64,000 nt of DNA, taken from contig JAFQEM010000002.1 in the NCBI GenBank assembly GCA_017399035.1, forward strand, positions 27,944 to 91,943, given 5' to 3'. The stretch comes from Clostridia bacterium (GTDB lineage Bacteria > Bacillota > Clostridia > Christensenellales > Borkfalkiaceae). The notes below the pieces were generated by a model. It saw only the letters and a list, made by a program, of their open reading frames with translations, searched no databases and was not told the origin of the DNA. This document shows, piece by piece, positions 56,548-64,000 of this stretch. The stretch's first letter is position 1. Every line of letters begins with the position of its first letter. The position numbers were made by a program, and so were the translations under genes.

Positions 56548-57834
56548 ATGAATACGAATAACGGTTTATTATTTGAAAAGGATTTTCAACAAAGTTTAAA
56601 AGAAAAGTTTTGTTATGCAGATGCTGACCCTGAACACGGTGAAAGACTATTTTTTGATAATTCAGGCGGTTCTTTAAGGCTTAAAGCGTGCGTAGAGAAA
56701 AAAGCGGAATTAGAGGCATTCCCCGATTGCCCAGAGCGAATTCACGCCCGTTCAGTTTATCTTAAAGGGCTTGTTGAAAAAGGAACTAAAGAGATATTAG
56801 AGATAATTTTTGGTGCAAAAAGCGGAGCGTTAATTACAGAACTTACTGCGTCGCAAACAATGTTCCAAATGGTTGGTATGATAATGGAAAACGTAGGTGG
56901 CACCAACGCCGTCGTTTCTTCAATAGAGCATCCGTCTGCGTTTGACGCTATTGAATATTACTGCAACAAAACAGGCAAAGAGATGCGCGTTGTCCCCGCA
57001 AACCAAAAGACGGGCGGTATTGACGTTGACGAAGTTATTAAACGCATTGATAAAAACACTACTCTTTTAAGCATAATGTCTGCATCAAACATTTCGGGCA
57101 ATATTATGGATATTAAAGAAATTGTTAAACGCGCAAGGGAAATTAAACCCGATTTATATATAATTAGCGATATGGTTCAACACGCACCGCATTGCGGTAT
57201 TGACGTTGAAGATTTAGGTCTTGACGGTGCGAATATTGCGCCTTACAAATTTTTTGGTGTGCGCGGTTGTGGCTTTGCTTACGTTTCTGATAGAGTGATA
57301 AAATTCCCTCACCATAAATTACTAGCAAAACCGCAAGAAACTTTTGAATTAGGCACAAGCGCGCCTGCGAATTTTGCTAGTATGATGGAAATTATCAACT
57401 ACGTATGTGAAATTGGCGAACATTTTATTGGAAAGAAGTCAAGAAAAGAAACTTATGACGAGGGTATGCGTCGCATACATTTACAAGAACGCGCACTACT
57501 TTATAGAATGCTAGAAGGTACGCCCGAAGTTAAAGGTTTAAGATATATTGACGGTGTAACGGTACACGTTGACACAGACGATTTAACACAAAGAGATTTA
57601 ATAGTTGCAATGAGTATTGACGGTGTTGACCTAACTGAAACGGTTGCGGAATATCAACGCCGTGGAGTAACCGTTTATGAGCGAGTAAACACAAGTATAT
57701 ATTCAAAACGCATTGTTGAGGCAATAGGAATAAATGGCGCAATAAGAGTTTCGCCTCTACATTGCCACGGCACAGACGACATTGATAAATTTTTAAAAAT
57801 TACTGCACAAATGGCAGAAAAGTATAGGAGTTAA
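56548..57834 (+). CDS. Class V aminotransferase-fold PLP enzyme
   Basis: A 428-aa fold-type I PLP enzyme related to cysteine desulfurase/selenocysteine lyase-like proteins. LFFDNSGGSLRLKAC opens the fold; HPSAFDAIEYY, SASNISGNIMDI and IISDMVQHAPHCGIDVEDLG (Asp and His at the cofactor) follow. The probable PLP-binding Lys is in APYKFFGVRGCGF. The desulfurase catalytic-Cys loop is not evident, so it may act on another amino compound, possibly an amino sugar or amino acid released from a glycan; this is inference from context. AAAGGAG precedes the ATG. First gene of a tight three-gene operon (2 and 8 bp gaps). Confidence 0.8.
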   Translation: MNTNNGLLFEKDFQQSLKEKFCYADADPEHGERLFFDNSGGSLRLKACVEKKAELEAFPDCPERIHARSVYLKGLVEKGTKEILEIIFGAKSGALITELTASQTMFQMVGMIMENVGGTNAVVSSIEHPSAFDAIEYYCNKTGKEMRVVPANQKTGGIDVDEVIKRIDKNTTLLSIMSASNISGNIMDIKEIVKRAREIKPDLYIISDMVQHAPHCGIDVEDLGLDGANIAPYKFFGVRGCGFAYVSDRVIKFPHHKLLAKPQETFELGTSAPANFASMMEIINYVCEIGEHFIGKKSRKETYDEGMRRIHLQERALLYRMLEGTPEVKGLRYIDGVTVHVDTDDLTQRDLIVAMSIDGVDLTETVAEYQRRGVTVYERVNTSIYSKRIVEAIGINGAIRVSPLHCHGTDDIDKFLKITAQMAEKYRS

Positions 57835-57836
57835 AT

Positions 57837-58955
57837 ATGAAACAATCAGAAATATTAAATTATTCCGTGCAAATCAACGACGGTTTAACACAAACCAGCG
57901 CTGACGGTGCTGGGTTAGTTTTTGATTCAAAATACGGCATAATGTTTTGCGCTTATATGCCTGGAAAACAAGGAAATTATGGTGAATCACGCGGTAGGAT
58001 AAGTCTATCATATTTCCCCGCGTCGCAACCAACTAATATAAAATTTGTAGAAGTTGACACTAGAAAAGACGTTTATTGCCAAAATATATTTGGTTTAGGC
58101 GACGGAAAGGTTAGAATTATTTACGAATTAGACAGCCGTGCAGAAGGCGACCACCAAACCGTATATAAAGATTTTGATTTTTTGACTGAAACGCTTTCTG
58201 ACGCAAAGACAATGATGCTAAAAAAAGATGACGGTTCATTAGTTCCGCTTTGCACTAGTGAACAGTTTAAGTATCTTGAAGAGCATGGCTTTAATAATCA
58301 TACTTTTTTAAAAACCGAACAAATTTCTTTCGGCAGTCATACTATTTTCCGCGGTAAAGACGGCTTTGTTTACGGCGCAATAACAAGTTATCTTGCAGAA
58401 CCTATTTTATATCGCTCTAAAGACAATCTTGCAACGCTAGAATTTTTTGCAATTTGCCCCTATTCTGCACAATATGAAATGGATTATAAATTCTTAAACG
58501 GCAAAATTTACGGGGTATTTAGAACCCCACCCGAAAAGGATTCTATATTCTATACCACTTCTGATGATTTGGGAAAAACGTGGAGTGAACCACAACTTAT
58601 TAAAGATAGCGTTTCTTGTAGACCACGTTTAATCAATTATGGCGAACATATTTTAGTTTGCGCTAATCATTATAACAACGATACCGGTAATCGCCCCGAA
58701 ATACAACAGGCTAGAACAAGTTTAAGGTTTTATTTTGCTGAAAATAAAGCACCTTGTGAAGAAAATATGGTTTTAGAACTATATAGTAAATGCGGTATGG
58801 TAAACGTTTGCGTTCAAGACGTTTTAGGCGACGTTTATATCGCTTACAGCACGTCAGAACTTGCGCTTGAATATCAAAACTGTAACCCAAAAGTGCGTGG
58901 AAAAGACGCAATAAGATACGTTAAACTAGGCGATTTAACTGAATTAAATCAATAA
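57837..58955 (+). CDS. Sialidase-like beta-propeller protein
   Basis: A 372-aa protein with the look of a sialidase/neuraminidase-type six-bladed propeller. One clear Asp-box (SDDLGKTWSEPQL, near residue 240) and SFGSHTIFRGKDGFVYGAI are visible. The full catalytic set (Arg triad, Tyr, FRIP) cannot be confirmed, so it may be a glycosidase of another propeller family or a binding protein. There is no signal peptide, so it is probably cytoplasmic, unlike typical secreted gut sialidases. It starts 2 bp after the aminotransferase-fold gene. Confidence 0.68.
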   Translation: MKQSEILNYSVQINDGLTQTSADGAGLVFDSKYGIMFCAYMPGKQGNYGESRGRISLSYFPASQPTNIKFVEVDTRKDVYCQNIFGLGDGKVRIIYELDSRAEGDHQTVYKDFDFLTETLSDAKTMMLKKDDGSLVPLCTSEQFKYLEEHGFNNHTFLKTEQISFGSHTIFRGKDGFVYGAITSYLAEPILYRSKDNLATLEFFAICPYSAQYEMDYKFLNGKIYGVFRTPPEKDSIFYTTSDDLGKTWSEPQLIKDSVSCRPRLINYGEHILVCANHYNNDTGNRPEIQQARTSLRFYFAENKAPCEENMVLELYSKCGMVNVCVQDVLGDVYIAYSTSELALEYQNCNPKVRGKDAIRYVKLGDLTELNQ

Positions 58956-58963
58956 AAAAGGCT

Positions 58964-59986
58964 ATGAAATTAAGTTTAGAACAAATTAAAAAAATTTCTT
59001 GCGGTTTAGTAAATATTGAAGAGAAAAACGGTTGTTTTAGATTAAACAGATTTACTGATGAACAATTAAAGTTGTACAAAGAATATAAAGGTGGTTATTT
59101 TTTCAATAGAGCGCTATGTTCTTCTGGTATTAGACTTGCGTTTAATACTGATAGTACAAGTTTGTTTATTACAGGAATTACCTCTTACGGAACTTCACGC
59201 ACCTATTACGCTTTTGACGTGTTTGTAAACGATAAATTGATAGGTTGCATTGATAATTTTTTGCAAGAATTTAGCGATAATTATATCGAACAAAACTTAA
59301 AGTTAGGTGAGTTTGAAAAAAGGTTTAATCTCGGCGAAGGAACAAAAAAGGTTGAAATATATTTACCCTTTTCAGTTATAGTAGACTTTGAGGAAATTTC
59401 ATTAGACGACGGAGCGTTTTTTGAACCCATAAATAGAAAACATAAGGGCTTGCTTTTTGGCGACTCAATAACGCAGGGTTATGATAACGCACACGTTTCA
59501 AACCATTATTCCGTTGCCGTATCACGGTTATTAGATGTTGATTTTGTTAACAAGGCTATCGGCGGGGAAATATTCAACCCCACACTTGCAAACCTTAAAG
59601 ATGATTTTAAGCCTGATTACGTAGTGGTGGCTTACGGCACTAACGATTGGGGAACAGGTTTGACCTTTGATGAGTTTTTTAAAAACTGCAAGGAATTTTA
59701 TTGTAATTTGAGTAAGAATTATCCTGATTCTAAAATACTTGCATTTGCGCCTATCTGGCGAAAGGAAAGCGTTGTTGAAAACTGGGCGTTTGATTTTAAG
59801 TTGGTTGGGCAAACAATTTGCAACGTAGCAAATACACTTAAAAACGTTACTTTCATTGATTGCTATGATTTTATTCCTCACGAAGAAAAATATTTTGTTG
59901 ATTCAAGATTGCACCCAAACGACCTTGGATTTAAACATTATGCTAAAAATTTGAGCAGTACAATCAAAGATTTGTTAAATTTATAA
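58964..59986 (+). CDS. SGNH-family esterase with N-terminal beta-sandwich
   Basis: A 340-aa protein in two parts. Residues about 25-155 form a beta-sandwich-like domain (SGIRLAFNTDSTSLFITGI, YYAFDVFVNDKLIG, KKVEIYLPFS) as in sugar acetyl-esterases of the GxDLY/CE2-like type. Residues about 160-340 are an SGNH hydrolase with GLLFGDSITQGYD (catalytic Ser), Gly in KAIGGEIF, YGTNDWGTG (Asn) and DSRLHPNDLGFKHY (Asp-His). It probably removes acetyl groups from an imported oligosaccharide. It has no signal peptide and is the last gene of the 56.5 kb operon, followed by a terminator. Confidence 0.85.
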   Translation: MKLSLEQIKKISCGLVNIEEKNGCFRLNRFTDEQLKLYKEYKGGYFFNRALCSSGIRLAFNTDSTSLFITGITSYGTSRTYYAFDVFVNDKLIGCIDNFLQEFSDNYIEQNLKLGEFEKRFNLGEGTKKVEIYLPFSVIVDFEEISLDDGAFFEPINRKHKGLLFGDSITQGYDNAHVSNHYSVAVSRLLDVDFVNKAIGGEIFNPTLANLKDDFKPDYVVVAYGTNDWGTGLTFDEFFKNCKEFYCNLSKNYPDSKILAFAPIWRKESVVENWAFDFKLVGQTICNVANTLKNVTFIDCYDFIPHEEKYFVDSRLHPNDLGFKHYAKNLSSTIKDLLNL

Positions 59987-60075
59987 TTTTTATAAAACAA
60001 GTTGTTTTGTTATTTAAAAACTGCATAAAAGAGATTACCATATTATCTAAAAAGTTTAAATTAAATAAAACATAT

Positions 60076-60113
60076 TAAAAAGAGTTCGTCATTCTGCCGA
60101 ACTCTTTTTCAAT
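60076..60113. terminator. Bidirectional terminator between esterase and AraC regulator 2
   Basis: AAAAAGAGTTCG pairs with CGAACTCTTTTT over a 9-base loop, between converging genes. Confidence 0.92.
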
Positions 60114-60132
60114 TTTAAATACGTTTGTTACT

Positions 60133-61017
60133 TTAATTTGGTTGTTTTTGATTTTTAATAGATTTTCTATATGCAATAGGTGTTTTACCCGTATAACTTT
60201 TGAAAACACGGTTAAAATGACTTAAACTATCGTAATTAAGTTTACAACATATGTCAAGTGGTGAATCGTCGGTATATTGCAATAGATTGCAAGCGTAATT
60301 CATTTTTTGTTTTGTTATATAAACTATTAGCGATTGATTAAGATACTTTTTAAAATAAATGTTAAGCATTGATTGAGAATATGCTGAAAGTGGATAAATA
60401 TCTTTTAGTTGCATAGTGAAAATTTCTGGTTCATTCAATCTTTTTAAGAAAGTGGTTAGCCAAGTGGGCGTATCTTGTTTGGTGTTAAAAATTTTAGACG
60501 GTTCAATATTTTCAATAAAAAAACTTATCAATTCTATAATAATAGTTTTAATTAAAATGGAAATACTTTTTGAATTAGGCGGGCATTGATTGATGCGGTC
60601 AACCAAGTTATAAATATTTGAACGATTCTTTTTAGGTAAAGTTAAAATAGGTAGTTCTTGCGAATCAAGTTTTTCAATAATATCTTCGTGATAAATTGCA
60701 GAAGTGATTTCTTTTAAGGTGTCTGGCGCTATTGAAAATACTATATGTTTGGTGGGCTGATTGTCTATAGGTAAGAGTTGATGATATTCATTAGGCTTAA
60801 TTAAAAAAATCATTCCTTTGCTAATAACGGCGTTATTAGAGTTGTGAACGTGTTTTAATTTTCCGTTTGTAATTAGCGTAAATTCATAAAAATCGTGTTC
60901 GTGATAAGTGGTAAAATTGCTATATGACCAGTGGAAATCAACGCCAAATTCTGGTTGGGCAAAACTTACTCTATGACTTTTATGCTCAATTCCAAGCATT
61001 TTTTTGTTTTTTTCCAT
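60133..61017 (-). CDS. AraC-family regulator, glycan-locus regulator 2
   Basis: A 294-aa regulator. The N-terminal cupin-type sensor contains TTYHEHDFYEFTLITNGKLK and MIFLIKPNEYHQLL. The C-terminal DNA-binding part has LKDIYPLSAYSQSMLNIYF and SPLDICCKLNYDSLSHFNRV, then SYTGKTPIAYRK. It is a different subgroup from regulator 1. It is divergent from the GH92/deacetylase genes, which it probably controls. GGGGT lies about 8 bp before the ATG. Confidence 0.92.
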   Translation of the reverse strand: MEKNKKMLGIEHKSHRVSFAQPEFGVDFHWSYSNFTTYHEHDFYEFTLITNGKLKHVHNSNNAVISKGMIFLIKPNEYHQLLPIDNQPTKHIVFSIAPDTLKEITSAIYHEDIIEKLDSQELPILTLPKKNRSNIYNLVDRINQCPPNSKSISILIKTIIIELISFFIENIEPSKIFNTKQDTPTWLTTFLKRLNEPEIFTMQLKDIYPLSAYSQSMLNIYFKKYLNQSLIVYITKQKMNYACNLLQYTDDSPLDICCKLNYDSLSHFNRVFKSYTGKTPIAYRKSIKNQKQPN

Positions 61018-61191
61018 AAAATACCCCTAATCGTTTTTATTTGCAATATTATCATAACAAATGATTATAAAATTGTCAATAAAATTCGTTTATTGGTAAA
61101 AATCACATTTTTTTAATTAAAATAGGCAAGACTTTGATTGTGTTTATGTTGTAATATATATGTATATAAAGTTTCACGCGGAGGGTAAAGT

Positions 61192-61375
61192 ATGAAAAAA
61201 CTATTAAAAATGTTGCTAATTTTAATACGAACTACATATTTATCCGTTAGGACCACACGGTTTATCAAACGGTAGCGTTGAAGTAAATTCTTTTGCTCAC
61301 GGCATACCCAAGGTTAGTGGCTGGTTAAAAGATTGTGCGGATTTTTTCCGTATGTACGTACAAGAAAAGTTTTAA
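61192..61375 (+). pseudogene. Deletion scar: orphan signal-peptide start joined to an alpha/beta-hydrolase C-terminal remnant
   Basis: A strong ribosome site (GGAGGG, 61180-61185) and ATG at 61192 start MKKLLKMLLILI, like an exported protein, but the frame ends after 28 codons. In another frame, 61226-61375 reads YELHIYPLGPHGLSNG and then about 30 more residues, including IPKVSGWLKDCADFF, to a TAA. This matches the C-terminal end of BD-FAE/acetyl-esterase type alpha/beta hydrolases, with the catalytic His in GPHGLS. No N-terminal nine-tenths exists. A deletion probably fused two former genes of the locus. The rest of the 386-bp spacer (61018-61191) is AT-rich and holds promoters only. Confidence 0.65.
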
Positions 61376-61403
61376 ATTATTACAAAATAAAGGCAGAATT
61401 TTA

Positions 61404-63437
61404 ATGAGAGATAAAAGATTAAACGTAAATATATTTCAAGGAACTCGTGGCAGTGTAAAGCCAAAAGACGGCAGTCTATTTTCAAAATGGAATTTATTAA
61501 AAGGTAAAGCAGGCAATACTTCGCCATCTGCTTGTTTGCCATTTGGTAACGTATCTTGTTCGCCGTATAGTGGCGGATATTCTTCAGGATATGGCTGTTT
61601 TAAGAGAAATGGCGGTGAAGAACCAGAAAGATTTTTTGACGGCAACAAACTTATAGGCTTTTCACACTTTACTCATAGCGGAAGCGGTGCCTTTGGTTTC
61701 TATTATAATTATTTGCTAACCGTGCCGTTTAAGGGTGCGTTAGACGATATACATAGTTTAAAGTCTATTGATAATGAAAAGGCTACACCAGGATATTATT
61801 CTTGTAAAATGATTAAGGATAATATTTTAAGTGAAGTAACCGTGTCAGATAAAGTTGCTATTCATAAATATAATTCTCTTGACGGAAAACCATTTAAGAT
61901 AGCCGTTGACGTTTCAAACGACGGCTTAAAACAACCTTGGGATGAAAAGGTTTTTGATTATTCACAAGAAAGCGTAATGCGTATTATTGACGGAAACGTT
62001 TCAGGCTACGTTGTTATGCAAGGGGTTAAATTATATTTTTATATTAAAGCCACTAAAAGCGCATCTCTTTGGGTTGATAAAAAGATAGTTTTAGATAATG
62101 AAATAAAGTTAAATAAATCACAAAGCACTTTTGGTTGCTTATTTAATATAGATAATGAAGTTGCTATAGTTAAAATAGGTTTTTCACTTGTAAGTGAAGA
62201 TAACGCAAAGACGGCGGTATTAAATTCACCAACTTTTGACAATGCAAAAGAAAATGCGCAAAAAAAATGGAAAAATAGGCTTTTAACTATTGAATTAGAA
62301 GGGGTTTCTGAAGAAGATAGAGAAATTTTCTATTCAAATTATTATCATTCTATGATAAAACCTTGCGGTTGGAAAAATGAAAGTTTTTTATGGAATGAAA
62401 ATGATACTTTTTATTTGGATTTTGCAACTTTTTGGGATATTTATAAAACGCAAATGCCATTAGTTTTTACTTTGCACGGTGACGTGGGTAAGGGTATTGT
62501 TAAAACTTTACTTCGTTATGGTAAAGAGAAAAATAAATTGTTTAACGCATTGATGCTGTCAAAGAATATGAGTATAGAATCTACGCAGGCTTGTTGTTTG
62601 GGGGGTTATATTTTATATGATGCATACGTTCGTGGTTTAGTTGGTATTGAAGACTTTGACGATATGTTAGCGGTTGTGAAAATGGAAATTAGTCAATATG
62701 CTCAAGAAATTAAAGACGGAACGTTTGAAAAAACCACAAAACTTTTAGATTGTGCGTTAATAGCCCAAGCGTTTGCTTGCATTGCAAAAGAGGCGGACAA
62801 GATAGAATATTATAAATATTTTTCAGAAATTGCAAAATATTGGGTAAATGCTTTTGATACCGATGGATTATTAAAAAATGAATATCCCTATTATGAGGGT
62901 AATAGGTGGAATTATTCTTTTCGTTTTGTAAATGACGTAGAAAAACGAATTGCTTTAAGTGGTGGTAAAGAAAAATTATTAGAGCAATTAGATGCATTTT
63001 TTGCTTTTAACGATAAGAACACTTTTGAAGACCGTTTTGAAGGATTTAACAACGAAACGGATATGGAAACACCTTATTTTTATCATTACGTAGCAAGGTA
63101 TGATAGACTTGCAACAATAATTAAAGAATGTTTGCAAAACTGTTTTAAATCTGGGCGTGATGGTTTGCCAGGTAACAATGATAGCGGTGGTTTATCGGCT
63201 TGTTATATGTGGAATTTTTTGGGGTTATTCCCTATTAGCGGACAAGATAGTATGTTTTTAGGCGTTCCAAAAGCAAAAAAAGCAATTCTTCACTTGACAA
63301 ATGGTAAAGATTTAATAATAATATCAAATATAACAAATGGATTAGTGAATAAAGTTTTGTTCAACGGGCAAGTTGTAAATGATTATAAAATATCGGTTAA
63401 TAGTTTGTTTAACGGTGGTGAACTAATATTTAGTTAG
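61404..63437 (+). CDS. GH92-type alpha-mannosidase
   Basis: A 677-aa glycoside hydrolase resembling family 92, calcium-dependent exo-alpha-mannosidases. N-terminal sandwich: GNTSPSACLPFGNVSCSPYS and GFSHFTHSGSGAFGFY. Catalytic barrel: FATFWDIYKTQMPL and, near the end, GLPGNNDSGGLSACYMWNFL, corresponding to the family's PGNDD-G-S-WY block with its catalytic Asp. Family members are usually secreted or periplasmic; this one has no signal peptide. ATG 61404 (RBS AAAGG about 11 bp away) is preferred over the upstream open frame, which runs through the esterase remnant. It lies 43 bp before the deacetylase. Confidence 0.83.
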   Translation: MRDKRLNVNIFQGTRGSVKPKDGSLFSKWNLLKGKAGNTSPSACLPFGNVSCSPYSGGYSSGYGCFKRNGGEEPERFFDGNKLIGFSHFTHSGSGAFGFYYNYLLTVPFKGALDDIHSLKSIDNEKATPGYYSCKMIKDNILSEVTVSDKVAIHKYNSLDGKPFKIAVDVSNDGLKQPWDEKVFDYSQESVMRIIDGNVSGYVVMQGVKLYFYIKATKSASLWVDKKIVLDNEIKLNKSQSTFGCLFNIDNEVAIVKIGFSLVSEDNAKTAVLNSPTFDNAKENAQKKWKNRLLTIELEGVSEEDREIFYSNYYHSMIKPCGWKNESFLWNENDTFYLDFATFWDIYKTQMPLVFTLHGDVGKGIVKTLLRYGKEKNKLFNALMLSKNMSIESTQACCLGGYILYDAYVRGLVGIEDFDDMLAVVKMEISQYAQEIKDGTFEKTTKLLDCALIAQAFACIAKEADKIEYYKYFSEIAKYWVNAFDTDGLLKNEYPYYEGNRWNYSFRFVNDVEKRIALSGGKEKLLEQLDAFFAFNDKNTFEDRFEGFNNETDMETPYFYHYVARYDRLATIIKECLQNCFKSGRDGLPGNNDSGGLSACYMWNFLGLFPISGQDSMFLGVPKAKKAILHLTNGKDLIIISNITNGLVNKVLFNGQVVNDYKISVNSLFNGGELIFS

Positions 63438-63480
63438 CATTAAAAATTTTTAAGTAAATTGTAAAAGGTTAAAAATTGTT

Positions 63481-64000
63481 ATGTGGAACGGAAAAAATAA
63501 AGCGATAACTTTTAGTTTTGACGACGGCGTTCAGCAAGATAAAAAATGTGTTGAAATACTCAATAAATACGGTTTAAAAGCAACCTTTAATCTAAATTCT
63601 GCTAAATTTGGATTAAAATTCCCTTACACAATGCCAAATGATGGAAGAATTATAGAAAGAACTATAATAAATCCTGATGAAGTTGCACCTTTATATAAGG
63701 GGCACGAACTTGGCGTACATACTTTAACTCACGCAAATCTTTTAGAATTACCAGATTCTTGTGTAGTTTGGCAGGTAGAAGAAGATAGAAAAACGTTAGA
63801 GCGTTTAGGTGGAAAGCCCGTTAGCGTTATGGCTTATCCTTGTGGATATGTAAACGACCACGTTGTTGAAGTGCTTAAAAATAAAACGCAAATTAAAATG
63901 GCAAGAACGGTGGTTTCAACTTATAATTTTGATTTGCAAAAAGATTTGTTAAATTTTAATCCAACTATTCATATGAAAGAATATGACAAAATGGTTGACC
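63481..64000 (+). CDS. Polysaccharide deacetylase (CE4/NodB-type), 3' end outside window
   Basis: The visible 173 codons start at ATG 63481 with MWNGKNKAITFSFDDGVQQD and stay open to the window end. TFSFDDG carries the first metal-binding Asp; HELGVHTLTHANL supplies the two His ligands; MAYPCGYVND is the third motif region. The family removes N- or O-acetyl groups from sugars. No signal peptide is present, again indicating an intracellular glycan-processing role beside GH92. It may be incomplete only because of the window edge. Confidence 0.88.
   Translation, partial: MWNGKNKAITFSFDDGVQQDKKCVEILNKYGLKATFNLNSAKFGLKFPYTMPNDGRIIERTIINPDEVAPLYKGHELGVHTLTHANLLELPDSCVVWQVEEDRKTLERLGGKPVSVMAYPCGYVNDHVVEVLKNKTQIKMARTVVSTYNFDLQKDLLNFNPTIHMKEYDKMVD

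Overview
The window looks like a chromosomal segment of a low-GC, monoderm, anaerobic member of the Firmicutes, most likely an uncultured gut-type Clostridia lineage. The signs are AT-rich spacers, TTGACA/TATAAT promoters, GGAG-type ribosome sites, CIRCE/HrcA heat-shock control, rubrerythrin, a single-chain glycyl-tRNA synthetase, a GlnRS with a tRNA-Gln, and the prs-pth-mfd order. No plasmid, phage, insertion sequence, rRNA or CRISPR array was seen. Most of the window is housekeeping. The accessory parts are a surface-protein gene at 15.2-17.3 kb, small regulator modules at 11.3-12.9 and 34.1-34.7 kb, and a glycan locus from 55.7 kb to the end.

Layout. 1-11.2 kb is a purine operon: purF (cut by the window edge), purM, purN, a PurO-type IMP cyclohydrolase, a stand-alone AICAR transformylase, purD, purL and fhs. 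Fhs makes the 10-formyl-THF used by PurN and the transformylase. purL carries an in-frame TAA at codon 25. 11.3-14.4 kb holds an XRE regulator divergent from a SHOCT membrane protein, an unannotated minus-strand promoter-to-terminator unit, and a RimK-like ATP-grasp ligase followed by an SGNH hydrolase. 14.5-31.5 kb is a heat-shock region: CIRCE-hsp20, a TasA-like/beta-helix surface protein whose promoter spacer contains 11 consecutive G, CIRCE-htpG, an ABC ATPase-permease fusion, then CIRCE-hrcA-grpE-dnaK, two YgjV-like membrane paralogues, dnaJ-prmA-mtaB-HIT.

31.5-38.2 kb runs mostly on the minus strand: CDF cation transporter, Pr6Pr-like membrane protein, rubrerythrin, a small XRE regulator divergent from a CxxC mini-protein, and glyQS, followed by plus-strand glnS. 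38.2-54.7 kb contains an iron alcohol dehydrogenase, an orphan lipoprotein, a membrane-anchored protein, guaB, a CPBP protease, rlmH, an M14 carboxypeptidase, tadA, prs, pth, mfd, a PrsA/SurA-like lipoprotein, a DEDDh exonuclease, a PHP phosphoesterase and an AEC transporter. At 55.3 kb is tRNA-Gln(CTG).

55.7-64 kb is a carbohydrate locus: two AraC regulators, a class-V aminotransferase-fold enzyme, a sialidase-like propeller, an SGNH esterase, the remnant of an alpha/beta-hydrolase, a GH92-type mannosidase and a polysaccharide deacetylase cut by the window end. None of these enzymes has a visible signal peptide, so the locus probably processes imported glycans inside the cell.

The most unusual signals are: (1) the poly-G promoter spacer, a probable phase-variation switch; (2) a family of about 127-bp structured repeats with ATTAAACGG/CCGTTTAAT ends and covarying hairpins, found between grpE and dnaK and as a tandem pair after glnS; (3) the purL nonsense codon; (4) several genes whose -10 box sits so close to the start codon that their mRNAs should be leaderless. 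All coordinates and motifs were read by eye; family names rest on remembered motifs, not on a database search.
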